Source: Kwoniella bestiolae CBS 10118 (Eukaryota; Basidiomycota; Tremellomycetes; Tremellales; Cryptococcaceae). Taken from it: a DNA stretch of 64,000 nucleotides. The stretch's first letter is position 1. Every line of letters begins with the position of its first letter. The stretch is taken from contig NC_089241.1 in the NCBI RefSeq assembly GCF_000512585.2, positions 1,178,001 to 1,242,000 on the forward strand, written 5' to 3'. The notes under the pieces are model-generated. The model saw only the letters and a list, made by a program, of their open reading frames with translations, made no database searches and was not told the DNA's origin. Positions 10,231 to 21,509 of this stretch are shown here, piece by piece. The position numbers and the translations under genes were made by a program.

Positions 10231-13016
10231 TTATCCCAATCCATCCAAAATCTCCTTCTCCCTCATTATCCTCTCTTGTTCCTCTTTCATCAATATCTTG
10301 GAATACTTTGATCGTGCTCTGATCTTGGGTCCGAAGTAAAATGCAACGAATGGGACGGCAGATAATAATAGGGCGACACATCCCCAGGTGAAGGTCGTCC
10401 ATTTGGGGGTGAGGGCATCGTACATCTATTAAATCTCGATTATCAGTATCCATGCACCGATACCTCGGAACGAGGTCGAGGAGTGGAACAAGGAGGAAGC
10501 ACATTGCTCACCTGTAGAGTGAAGAAGGTGAATGCACCTCCAAAACTATTTCTCAAGAAACTTTGGGCAGCAATTGCTGAAGAAGCGTACGATCCATAAC
10601 ATTCTGATATACTAGTTGAAACGTCAAACCCGCCAATATCAGCGTACCGTCCATTAGCTGAAGGATGAAGTGTACTCACTACACAAAAGCACTGATATAA
10701 ATCGTGAAAACAGCGGCTGAACGACGATTAGTCCCGCTAGATCAGCTATATCCTCTATATGATGGCCGGAGATAGATAGACCCACCAATGATCACGACGA
10801 TCCCGAAACATGGTACGATATAGCTTATCGAAGATATCGATGTGAAGCTGAAGATGAAACATCCAACCGCAAATGTCAAACCAGCCACCATAGGAGCATA
10901 CAATCTAGCTTCTATACCTTTTTCTTCTACTTTACGTCTGTGTTCGCAGCGTCAGCGATACCACCCTGGACCAGGAGGATCAGTGCTCAGCTCACCTATA
11001 CATTGCATCTTGGAGGAAATTGTACCCGAAACCAAACAACGCTCCGATACTGCGAGTACGAGCGTATCCAAGTTCAACTCATCGCCATGGATACCGATGT
11101 CGGGTGTACTCAAGGGTGTACTCACGTTATAGAGATGTAGGCGAGACCAACTTGGTTGGTTGTGAAGCCATAGACAGCCTTGAAATTATAGGATAATCCT
11201 GTTACCATAGTGTACAACACACCCCACTATTGCCCCCCTAATCAGCATGTAGGACAAGAAGCCAGAACAGCAATCATACTCACACCGATGCCCATCCAGA
11301 TAGAAAAGAACAGCAAGATCGGTTCGACAAGCAAGAATGCTGCGAGACCATCGAATACAATCAGCATACTGTACTGTATAGCCATACTCTCTGATTCGCC
11401 TGGCCTGGGCTGAGGGAAGTAAAGGCACACTCACTTATAGCCCTCAACGAACTAGTCTTCATAGCTTCCGTGAAATTGACCTTTCCAACTTCACTCCTAG
11501 CGGTATATCTCCCTCCATCATTCAGTCCCCGTTCTTTACGAAGTTTCTTAGCTCTTCGACGTAGGATTATACTCTCTCGCGTTTCTCTCATGACCAGGAA
11601 GATGGGGATGATGAGCGCGGCGATCATCACTATAATACGAAGACAGAAAATGTCAGTGTCGATATCGCGACAGCGTACTACTTGCAAAAGACACATTGCC
11701 AGATGTAAGAGGAGGGACACTCACTAGCTTGTATCCACCATATCCACCTCCACTGTAATTTCGGATTCGACTCAACCCAACAGAAGATGAATGGTCCCAA
11801 TCCACTACCTGCGATGGCGCTGAACGCAAAGATAGCTGAGGGTAAACCACGGCTGTGCAGATCGAAAGTATCAGTGATATGGAACGTTTCTTTCCCAATC
11901 TTAGTAACGTTGAGAAGGAAGTGACTTACTCCGCTGGGATATAGATATCTGCAATGGTCCCTCCAACCAAGGTAGCAGCTACACTTCCTGAACATCCCTG
12001 TAACACCCGAGCCAAGAGCATGGTAGGTAAATTTTTCGCTCTATTGAGTCCCAACGAGATGATCAGCATAGCATCGAGATTGTTTCAGGATAGAACTTAC
12101 ACGGCGATCATGATGTGGAAGATGAGATAGAGTATAACAGCAATCACGTATGTCCACCTTCTACCGAACTCTTCTGATAGTGGTGCAAGGATCAAAGGCA
12201 TAGCGGCGAAGCCCTACGTAGTTTGACCGTATCAGCATGATACCCTCAATACTTGTCAACTCCACTATCCCGTTCGTTGATGCTGTGTTCTCAACTATCG
12301 GACTGGAGGTAACACCAGCTCAAGGAGGATATACGTGAAACAATCAGACGCACAAAATTGTAGATACCCAACCCTATCGCAGCCTGTTCCCTCGTACATC
12401 CCAGATCCTCCGTCAAACTCTCCATGCCTATACTGAACGCCCCGACATTCATGGAAGTCATCAAAGTAAACAGCGTCGCAACGATCGTGATACCGTATTT
12501 CCTAGTTTGGGAGAAATAGAATGGATTCTGAGGTGATAATGGGGGGAAATCGACCCATAATATCCTATGTTCCTCACCGTTGTGCTCAATGAGCGATAAC
12601 AATTCAGGTTCTAATTTGATCTTTGTCTCTTCCAGATACTCGGTATTGATGATCGGTCCATAAGTACATCCAGCAGCGAGGTTCGTGTGTGACGGGGATG
12701 ATAGTGTCTTGTCGGTAGAGAGGGATGATGACCTATTGGTGAGATTTCTCTTCTCTTCATCCCCCTCCTGAACAATCTCATCGACCCGACCTCGCTTCGG
12801 CTGTGGTTCCGCTCCTATCTCGCTGGCCTGATGCTGATGCTGAGCCGACAAGTTGGATTTGATATGTGCGATAGGAATGATAGGGTCCGCAGCGTCGTAT
12901 CGCTGTTCCTCGCGAGTCGGTGGAGAACTCATCCTTGAGAGCGTTGTCGATAGTGACAAGGGTTGGGAAGGGGATGAAGAATGATTGTTGAATGAAGATC
13001 CTCGAGAGGGAGCCAT
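10231..13016 (-). CDS. major facilitator superfamily transporter, DHA1 (polyamine/drug:H+ antiporter-like)
   Basis: This is a predicted plasma-membrane proton antiporter. The ATG at 13014-13016 opens a long, charged, Ser-rich cytoplasmic N-terminus of about 170 residues. Transmembrane segments follow: YGITIVATLFTLMTSMNVGAFSIGME, then the loop signature LAPLSEEFGRRWTYVIA (the DHA1 loop 2-3 motif), then ARVLQGCSGSVAATLVGGTIADIY and SAIFAFSAIAGSGLGPFIFCW. A central basic loop (RRRAKKLRKERGLNDGG) separates the two halves. Later helices include LIVFDGLAAFLLVEPILLFFSIW, and the end is a basic tail KIRARSKYSKILMKEEQER with the stop at 10231. About ten introns interrupt it. The PLSE-x-x-GRR motif and the long N-terminus resemble TPO-type polyamine transporters; the substrate cannot be read from sequence. 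It is divergent from the ferroxidase gene across 1.7 kb. Confidence 0.87.
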
Positions 13017-14724
13017 CGTTGATGATTTTATATGATAGATTATACTTTTTTCGTTCTGGTTCTGGGTGAAAGACCAAATACTACTATATACAGTAAAGAA
13101 GAAAAGAAGGCCTAAAGGGAAGACCTGGAGAAGACGAGAAGACCACAAAGATCTAACACTGAGGATACAGATACTGTAAAGTATGATGATAATCTGTGAT
13201 TTCGACTACTGGTATTCTAGAAACGTTGTTGATGGGAATATGTCATCGAAGGACCTATGATAGGAATGTTTCTTTCATTTTTGCTGTACTCGCTGGTTGA
13301 TGAATAAGAGTATGAATCGCAGTCAATCTGTAGATGATCCTATCAAATCAACTCAGGCCTAACACAGTTGTAGTTGTGGATGTGATTGTGTGAATGTGTA
13401 TAATTAGATCTCGCCATCGTTGGAAATGTTGGATGTGGAGAAAAGTTGCTCTTACTCGGCCCAGGTACCGGAGCTCGGCGCCGCGACGACTCACCCCACA
13501 CTGTACGAGTCGAATTTATCAGTCTCCTGGTAGCTGATTTAGCGCCTTGGCTTTGAACCAGTATGGTGATGATCGGATATATGCGAAACAATTGCATGTA
13601 GTGCAGAAAGAGTACAAAGGCAGCCCTTTCAACTCATCACAGAGAAGTCAACTAACTAGACGCCCTGATCTCTAGTTGACGCCTCGCTTGCACTTGCCAA
13701 TGCATCACATCCGCCCATCAGTCAGATTATGCGATGACTTTGTGCATACCGCCCGCTCTGATACGCACCATCAACAGAAGCAAGGAGCTCAGATCCAGAT
13801 GTCTTAGCCGACCATCACGAAGTTGAAGGCATATACAGTATAACCTAGTCGAGGCGATGCTGATGGCAATAGAAACCATCTAAACCATCTTCCGCACATC
13901 ATTCAGACCCATGAGGTGTCTCTATCCAAATCTGCTAGACGCCTTCCTCTGGTCTATACATCGTCCGGAAGTCACAGAGAAGGCATTGGAAAAGAGGCGA
14001 TGAAGGTTTGATAAAGGATGCAAGTTTGATAATCACGTCATGGTCAACCCAGACGAGCTCATAAAAGTGGGGAAGATTCTCAGTATCAAATCAACATCGT
14101 TCGTTAGAAGGCAAATGAAGCAGACATTCTGCGCAACTCTGCGTATCAAGTGGACCAAAACCAACACGCCAGTCCCTTGAACCCCACACTTGGAAGACTG
14201 CCCCTATGTTTGGCTGCTGCACACTGTATAATCCTTGAGAACATGCTGAGAGAGTATCACAATGAATCGCACGTTCCGTCTACAGCGCTTGCCTACTGTT
14301 GTAGACAGCATGACAGGATATCAGACCAGAGTTCTGAGCTTGAAAGATGCATAAAACCTCTTGGCATGGAAGTGACGCATGTAGAGGTAAGATCGGACTC
14401 GGCCGAAGGAAGAGTGCTTTTTCACCACTCCTCCATACTCTCGACATTCCGATCTTGGCCATTTTCATCTTTTCGCAATCTTCGTCCATGTCACTTTTAT
14501 CAGATAAGACCATCAAATCTCATACATAGCCCATCAGACACCTTTTAGCGTACTATCACGGCCTGTCAAAGACAATCAAGAAAAGTCTTGTAGCATCCAA
14601 AAGCCAGTTGAAAACTATCGGCGATCGTCGGCTCCTCCCTTCTTCCTCCTTCCTCGTAATACATCGCCTCGTTATTCAACTCATACCGACTTGTCAATCG
14701 TGGAATACTTCGGCTCGGAGCATC
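13017..14724. other. divergent promoter region MFS transporter / ferroxidase
   Basis: 1.7 kb between divergent transport-related genes. It contains an ATCAGATAA site at 14499-14507 (listed separately) and other single GATA cores, for example TGATAATCA near 14029-14037. An in-frame ATG at 14608 would lengthen the ferroxidase leader. Other open frames here look spurious. Confidence 0.4.
14499..14507 (+). promoter_or_regulatory. ATCAGATAA, candidate iron-responsive GATA-factor site
   Basis: The 9-mer matches the ATCWGATAA consensus bound by fungal siderophore/iron GATA repressors (SreA, Urbs1; Cir1 in Cryptococcus is a relative). It sits about 220 bases upstream of the ferroxidase ATG at 14725, which is the right place for iron regulation. 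About one match is expected by chance in 64 kb on two strands, and a second occurs at 56941-56949 upstream of an unrelated gene. The functional claim therefore rests on location. Confidence 0.45.
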
Positions 14725-17279
14725 ATGGTAAAAATAGCAACCTTTATGGCTGCTTTGCCACTAGTCATGGAGACTGCCCATGCGGCTATAGTGGAGCAGT
14801 GGTGGAATATCAGTTATGCTACTGCCAATCCCGATGGGGTGAGTCGAAATGCTCTTCTTGACTGGAATACAACAAGCGTCAACTGACTGATGGAGTTCTT
14901 AGCTTTTGGAAAGGAGGGTAATAGGTGTTAACGGGACCTGGCCGTGAGTTTCTCTTGGTTCCGTCAAGACCGCCATCCATACAACATATCCAGATCTTGC
15001 ACTACCCCATGCCAAGGATAACATAGCTAATTGGAAATGCGTTCAACAGGCCACCACCCATAACAGCCACTCAAGGCGATATCATTCGTATCCACGCTCA
15101 TAACGGACTAGGTGATCCGGACGTAGGAACAGCTCTGCACAGTCATGGGATGATGTTCAATAATTCGAATTGGTATGATGGCGCGGTGGGCATTACACAG
15201 TGCTCGATACCGATGGGACATACGTTGGATTATGAGATCGATACTAGTATCCAGGTGAGTGACCTTCTCGCGCTCGTCTACTTGCTTGCTATGTGCAAAG
15301 TCATAGGGATACTAGCGAGAATGCTGACACCGGGATTGTTGACACAGACAGGAACATATTGGTTCCATGGACATTATCTAGGTCAATATGTCGATGGACT
15401 CCGATCTCGTACGTTCCACTTCTCGCATTCACCTTCTTCACTTCTTTCTGGTAAAGCATATTAGCTGATGCCTAACCTACAGCTCTGATTATTGAACCTA
15501 AGAACGGTACTGGTCGATCGGATGACCTAGAATGGGATGAAGAGTTCACATTGATCGTGTCGGATTGGTATCATCGTCAACACCTTGATCTGCTCACCAA
15601 TGAGTTCTTGACATGGCATAATCCCACTGGTGCTGAACCTGTACCAGGTGAGTCCACAACCTCTTCCTCTTCACGGAGCGTACAAATCCATTGCTGAGTT
15701 ATGGTTTCAATTAGATTCCGCATTAATCTACCTCATGAAGGATGGTCAATACTATCCCTCACCAGAAGCTGTATCGTCGGGAGAAGGCACGAATGATAAT
15801 TTGAGTATACCTTTTGAAGCTGGGAAGAAGTACAAGATGAGGGTCATCAACATGTCTGCTTTATCCAGTGGGTTCATGATCTCCTTTCTCCATGTTCAAT
15901 GAAACTGACTTGTCACCTAGTGTTCCTCATTGCTATCGACCAACACGATCTGCAAATAATAGAAGTTGATGGGGTAGAAGTCGAGCCATATCCTATCGAC
16001 GTTCTGACCATATCCGTTGCGCAACGATACTCGGTCATCGTGCAGGCGAAAGAGACGGCAGATGTCAATTATGCGATGGCTGTTATGCAGAGTGAGGAAA
16101 TGTGAGTAATCTCAAATCTTACTATGGTTCGTTCTATTGACACCCCTTCAAATAGGTACGATTACATCCCTGACGAACTGGTACTCAACAACACAATTCA
16201 AATCACCTACAATCCCGATGCCCCACCCGCACCAGAAGCAGTTTACGACGAAACAGTAGATCTGGATGATACCGTTTTAGTACCCTTGTTGAAGCGTGAA
16301 ATGGCGCCTGCGGATATCGAGTTTGTCCTTCATGCGAATTTCGATACCTACGATGATGGGACCAATCGAGGAAACTTCAACAATGTGACCTTCCAGGAAC
16401 CCAAGACTCCTTCCATCTTCACTGCTTTGACGATGGGCAATGACTCGTTCAATAACGATGTCTATGGTAAAATGACCAATGCGATTAGTTATCCGCATAT
16501 GGCCAATATACAGCTAACGGTGTACAATTGGGATGCTGGACCTCACCCCTTCCACTTCCACGGACACGAATTCCAGATCGTCCAAAAATCTCAGGATGTA
16601 ACTTCAGATGATCCTGAGGATAATCCGCCATTGGTTGAAGGTCAAGAAAACCCGATCAGAAGAGATACTGTCACTATTCCCTCAAATGGAAAGGTCGTTT
16701 TGAGATGGAGAGCGGATAATCCTGGGGCTTGGTTCTTCCATTGTCACGTGAGTGATACTCTCTTCCTAGTTCAAGGGATTATCTGAGCAGTTGAGCTGAT
16801 ACGTCGATTTTGTATCAGATCGATTGGCATCTCTCCTCCGGTCTCGCAGTAGTATTCATCGAAGCACCCGAGAAACTTCAAGAGAACAGCTCTGTCCCTG
16901 AACCACTGATCGATCAATGTAAATACTGGGGATTGCCCACCTCAGGCAATGTAGTGGGTTTGAACTCGACCACAGATTTCACGGGTCAACCCTGGGGACC
17001 CTTCCCTATGGTCATTGTGAGTGCATTACCACTGCTGTGTGAAGTAAGTAAAGTAAATTGACGCTGATATATCTTGAATTATGTATGCAGGGATGGACAC
17101 CCAAAGCTATCTTATCGATTATAGCATGTACGATCACCGCTTTGATAGGAGGATTCACGGTGATTTGGTATGGTAAAGATGAGCTTGGCTCGAAGGATGT
17201 AGAAGAGGAGATCAAGAAGAAGTTGCAAGCGAAGAAAGAGAGGAAGGGGTTGGTGAGGAGGATAACGGGTAGATCGTAG
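14725..17279 (+). CDS. FET3: Fet3-type multicopper ferroxidase, membrane anchored
   Basis: A Fet3-type oxidase converts Fe(II) to Fe(III) at the cell surface, feeding the Ftr1 permease. The start at 14725 gives a signal peptide (MVKIATFMAALPLVMETAHA). All four copper-ligand blocks are present: LHSHGMMFNNSNWYDG, YWFHGHYLGQYVDGL, HPFHFHGHEFQIV and AWFFHCHIDWHLSSGL. The block WHNPTGAEPVP includes the acidic residue that in yeast Fet3 (E185) gives iron specificity. The C-terminus has one membrane segment (AILSIIACTITALIGGFTVIW) and a lysine-rich cytoplasmic tail, so it is a type I membrane protein like Fet3 rather than a secreted laccase. About nine introns are present. An in-frame upstream ATG at 14608 exists but would bury the signal peptide. 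No FTR1 gene is adjacent in this window. Confidence 0.9.
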
Positions 17280-18114
17280 GTCTGAATTTCATAGCATTTA
17301 TCTGTTTCTTCTTGATTCGCTGTATCGTATATGGATGTAGGGTATGGGAGTTTGTCTGTCACTCGGATGTCATGCATAATCATCATATCATCATAGCAAC
17401 GAGCGATATTATCGTGGTCTGGATGAAATGACGACATGACAAGGTGATTAGACTTGTACGGGTGGTGACTGTGGCTCGTGCGTTTATTGGTAAGATCAAT
17501 GAAATATATTTATACACGTACACAACTGAGGATACACCGTGGTCAAGCACCTTTGACTTTCTTGTCTTTTCTCTTCTCTCTCCGTCCTTCTCACTCTCAC
17601 ATATCCTTATGCTGTATCCTCATTGTACATACTTACAAGCGTCGACTGGCTTCCTCGACCGCACGATCGCGATCAAGCCAACTAACCAACTGAAACTGAA
17701 ATAAATCGACACCTCATTCCTCGTCAGCAACCGCCAGTATCATCTCCGGTAATTGAGTCGCCTACTTTGGTAACGATTCGTTCAACATCATGCCATGGTT
17801 CCTGTATCTCAATCTGGAGGATATCTCGCCTGATAAGCAGGCCTACTGTTATGTACCTCCTAGTGTGAGTTATGTTTCCACCACCGAGACGTGAGTGAGC
17901 TGACGAGAGATTCGCCTCGCTCCAAAATAGCCTCGATTGATCCCTTTGACCTTACTAAAATCTCTGACCTCACAAACATCGTTCTCTTCAATCAGAGGTT
18001 CATCATTCCCCGTCTCATCTTCACACTCATTGCCACAACCCACAGCACTCATGGCCTCTCTGCCTGGAACGACCATTCCGTAACATCCCCAACACCCACT
18101 TCAACACGGGCAAG
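17280..18114. other. intergenic, ferroxidase 3' flank and upstream part of broken F-box-like gene
   Basis: 835 bases. At 17792 an ATG opens a short frame (MPWFLYLNLEDISPDKQAYC...) with a possible donor after CCTCCTA. Joined to an acceptor at about 18114 it would enter the F-box frame in phase. This may be the first exon of the following gene, but the acceptor is weak. Otherwise nothing recognisable. Confidence 0.3.
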
Positions 18115-19136
18115 ACACATTTCCAACCGAGATATGGGAACAGATCTTTGGACACCTCGATTACATGGACCAACCTGCTCTTCTTCTGTGTATGTGTACT
18201 TGTTCGAAACTCGCTATACTGGGGAAAACGATATTACCTCGGAATCTAGTTATAAAGCCGGATTTGAGACTTGACGGAAGAAATCCGAAGAAGGTGAGAC
18301 GTAGAAAGAGGCATCCTGAGGATGAATTAGAATCAGATCCTGAACCTGAGGTGAAGATTCAGTTGATAGAACAAGTCAAGTTCTTGACTATACACCTTCA
18401 TAAAGATAGTCTGTGCAAATCTACAAATAAGGAATACCCAAATGTCACGCAACTCTTACTGATCTTTCGACCGAGTTCGATCCCATATCACCAATCGCGA
18501 CTTCAAGCATGCTTCGGGAAGAGCAAAGATTGCTTTCACCTCAGGAATGTACAGCCTAAACGATTGATCATCGACGATTTCACGATTGGTCTCAGCGGGT
18601 TCGACTGTGCTGGTGTACCACTCAGTTTGTACGGTAAAGTCGAAGAGCTCATACTTAGGTGTGGACCCATCCCAGTCAACAATCTATCAATGGCGAAGCT
18701 CTAACTGATTCGACCCTACTTTGCCAGATTGAAGAAACTGATTATTATCCTACCTCCTTGAAAAGCGTCAATGGAAAATACAAGATATCATCAGACCAAC
18801 CAGAATATGAAAACCCTCGCTAGATTCATCCTTTCATCTCGGTTGAAGCCGAGACTCACGTCAATCGTCATTGTCAATCTGGGTGGATATGCACCTCGAA
18901 CGAGTGAGATCCATGGAGCATGGAACCATCCTTACGATCTGGATATAGCCATGGGTATGCATCTACTGTCCGATAGAAGGTTGAATTACACTCCAGAAAC
19001 AGCTTTCGTGTACGTAGCGTTGATCCTCAAACTCAAGGTCGCATTCCTGGAGATGGAGGAGTACTTGTGGAAGGAGGATTGGTATGGCATTTTTCGGGTT
19101 GAAGAAGTTCAGAGATGGATCCCATATCTTGTTTGA
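18115..19136 (+). pseudogene. F-box-like family member, disrupted
   Basis: The frame opens with an F-box-like segment, TFPTEIWEQIFGHLDYMDQP followed by ALLLCMCTCSKLAILGK. It continues with family motifs VQPKRLIIDDF and KVEELIL. A plausible intron at 18659-18727 (CTAAC branch site, CCAG end) is 69 bases long, so it removes one in-frame TAA and keeps phase. The frame then meets TGA at 18759-18761 (after LIIILPP). Beyond it, in the same frame, the rest of the family domain follows: TSIVIVNLGG and the C-terminal signature LEMEEYLWKEDWYGIFRVEEVQRWI. I see no splice that removes this TGA. No ATG lies between the upstream in-frame TAA (about 18090) and the F-box. The gene thus appears to lack a clear start and to carry a nonsense codon. 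An unrecognised intron is the alternative. Confidence 0.6.
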
Positions 19137-19527
19137 CCGTTTGGATAGAGGTCAGGATGAGGAGGCAGAAGGAACGTTATCTGTATAAGGATGTTTGTCG
19201 CCTTTGTTATACATGGTAGTCCCTTCTCAGAGGAGGGAAGAAGCTACTTTGTGCACTGTGGATTTAGCTACTTCCATTCCGATATACTACGACGGCATCG
19301 TCAAATAGGTCTTACACATCATGTACCTTGTCATTGCCACTGGCATATGGTCTAGTGTGGTCAATCCCCGATGAAACAAGTGTATCACGTGCCAATGACC
19401 GAGCTCAGAGATTTTCTGACTAGGCTGAAGCAGCTGGTTGAACTGTTCAAGTTGAATTTGTCATCACATGCATTCTATTCAGAGTACAACACAACATACA
19501 TTCAACTTCATCAACAATTAACATAAG
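19137..19527. other. intergenic, YAE1 promoter
   Basis: 391 bases between tandem plus-strand genes; no feature beyond presumed promoter sequence. Confidence 0.4.
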
Positions 19528-20245
19528 ATGGCTTACCCACCTGTAATCACCGCCGATATGGAAGACGAAGACGACTGGCTCGAACCCCCTACTCAGGGCG
19601 GAATCGATGATCCGCTGGTCAACCAGGAGTTCAATCGTCTGTCAAACAAGTTTTCCGATGTGAGTGTTTGGTCACTTGGTTTCTCCTTGCGATCTATCCT
19701 GAAACCTCCCCTCAGGATTGACAACGAAGATGAAGACCGAGTACTAATGAGTCATGGTATAACAGGCAGGATACAGAGAAGGCATAACAGACGGTAAACT
19801 CTCAACTCTCCAAGTAGGGTTCGACGAAGGCTTCGCCCAATCCGTTCCCCTCTCTCGTCGTGTGGGTGCTCTAAGGGGTAAAGCAGCTGCTCTTCTGGCC
19901 ATCCACCTATCCTCATCATCCACTTCGTCAGCGACATCCCACTCATCCAAAGATCTAGAAGAATCGTTGCGAGAGATCGTAAAAGAGCTGGGACGGTTGA
20001 AGAGGGACGAAGTTCTACCCGAGGATAGAGAAAGGATCCAACATGAGAAGGAAGAACATGGTGATGGTGGAGATGATGGGTTCGAGCTGGATAGGAATGA
20101 TAGGCGCGATATGGAGGATCTGGAGAATACGTTGGAAATGATGGGCGGTGGGAGTGTCAAGGAGACAAAGGACGATGGGGAAATGGTAGTTGAGAGGTTG
20201 GAAGTGAGGTTGAAGGAGTTGGAGAGAGCTGTTTTCCGAAGATGA
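19528..20245 (+). CDS. YAE1: Yae1-like adaptor for cytosolic Fe-S maturation of Rli1/ABCE1
   Basis: Yae1 pairs with Lto1 to recruit the cytosolic iron-sulfur targeting complex to the ribosome-recycling protein Rli1 (ABCE1). The model has two exons, 19528-19659 and 19766-20245, giving about 203 residues. The N-terminus is acidic (MEDEDDWLEPP). The splice junction joins FSD to the diagnostic glycine-repeat stretch AGYREGITDGKLSTLQVGFD followed by EGFAQSVPLSRRVGALRG, the deca-GX3 motif of this family. A Ser-rich linker and a highly charged region (about residues 105-195, with heptad-like Leu) follow, ending ELERAVFRR. It is longer than Lto1 and has no C-terminal tryptophan, favouring Yae1 over Lto1. 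Confidence 0.82.
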
Positions 20246-20865
20246 AGTACCGACTATCAAGGACCTCTACAACGGTACGACCTCACATGCCGGGCAGGCC
20301 AGCGGGTTCGCCATTGTACGACGTAACGCTGAGGTTATATCCGAGATCGACTTCGTACCACTCCCGCTAGCTGGAATAGGATAAGATGTTTAAAAGAAGT
20401 GGACTGGGTACGCTCGCACACATTAGCGCTGTCAATCGAATCACTAGATATCATTCACTCCCTACCTGTTACTGCTGTGCAATTCTCGGATCGATAATAT
20501 ACGGTGGGTTTAATAGGGAACAAAAAGGGCACCACTAGAAGGCAGAAAGGGTACCAGGTTGGAAGGATGTGGAGTACTACGTTATGCATATGCATTACTA
20601 TCTGGGATAATCCATTGTCCAAATTTACTTCACTTACCAAAATGCTACAGAGGGGTAACCCGTGATGTATATACAGTAGAGCCAAGCCAAACCACCTATA
20701 AAACAATAATTATAACACAGAGCAAAATCACTACTCGACTAATCGAAAGGTCCATTCCAAATGGGAATCATCAAAATAGCAATACTAGAAAAAGTCCATA
20801 ACGTACTATCAGAAGAATCGTCCAAACATACCAAGCTGAAAAAAAAAGTCCGATCCACGCGATAG
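20246..20865. other. convergent intergenic region
   Basis: 620 bases between YAE1 and a minus-strand membrane-protein gene, presumably two 3' UTRs. AT-rich at 20690-20850. Nothing else seen. Confidence 0.4.
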
Positions 20866-21509
20866 CTAAACGACCTGTATGGAGTTAACATTCGATTCAC
20901 CCTCATCTTCCTCTACCACCCCCAGGTTCAACCTCCATTCACGCAGTTGACATCCTTTGCTCCCTCTCCTGACGTTCCGACTGCTCGGTAGGGATTGGAG
21001 CTGGACTTGTTGTTTCATGGGGTTTGAGGATGGGCTGGGGGATTGAGCGTATATTTGGAGATGCGCTGTGAGGGGCGGTAAGGGTGTGAAAGCGAAGAGA
21101 GGTTTATTCACGTTTTCAATTAAGGGAAGGGGGGATAGGCGGTCTTTCTCTAGGGTTGGGGGTGTGAAGGTTGGTAAGAGGGATGGGCTGGGGGCGATTC
21201 TGCGTGTGTGAGGCATTAATATGTAGTATATGATAATTGTTGACGATGGCGGTGGTGAGGTGAGGACAGAGGTAATACTCACGGCCACTGTAGTAATGCC
21301 AGACAAGCTAGGAAGACAACTACAAGTAGAGGTAATGGCAACTGCACAGACAACCAGTCAGCTCAGCATGACTTCTTAGCCGAGAAACAGAGAGTAGAGA
21401 GTAGAAAGCAGTATCAACTACTCACAGTATCAAGCGCTCGAACAGTCAATGCCCCAGCCACCTTGAGTGAAGGCATCATCTCTGAACCAGCTTTGACTAC
21501 GTCTGACAT
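20866..21509 (-). CDS. small single-pass membrane protein, unknown function
   Basis: Three exons join in phase. The first is the ATG at 21507-21509 through ALDT (donor GTGAGTAG). The second encodes LPLPLLVVVFLACLALLQWP. The third, starting after CACACGCAG at about 21200, begins IAPSPSLLPTFTPPTLEKDR and ends NSIQVV at 20866. This gives about 155 residues with a short N-terminal arm (MSDVVKAGSEMMPSLKVAGA), one hydrophobic segment of about 17 residues encoded almost entirely by its own exon, and a Pro/Ser-rich tail. The GTGAGT donors, AG acceptors and consistent phases support a real gene. I recognise no family. The membrane segment could also be a signal anchor. Confidence 0.6.

Noticed and set aside
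14150..14548. 132-codon open frame upstream of the ferroxidase
   Set aside because: No domain or conserved composition; lies in promoter sequence and overlaps the GATA-type site.
17891..18274. 127-codon plus-strand frame overlapping the 18 kb F-box segment
   Set aside because: It is a different frame from the one carrying the F-box-like motif; treated as a shadow.
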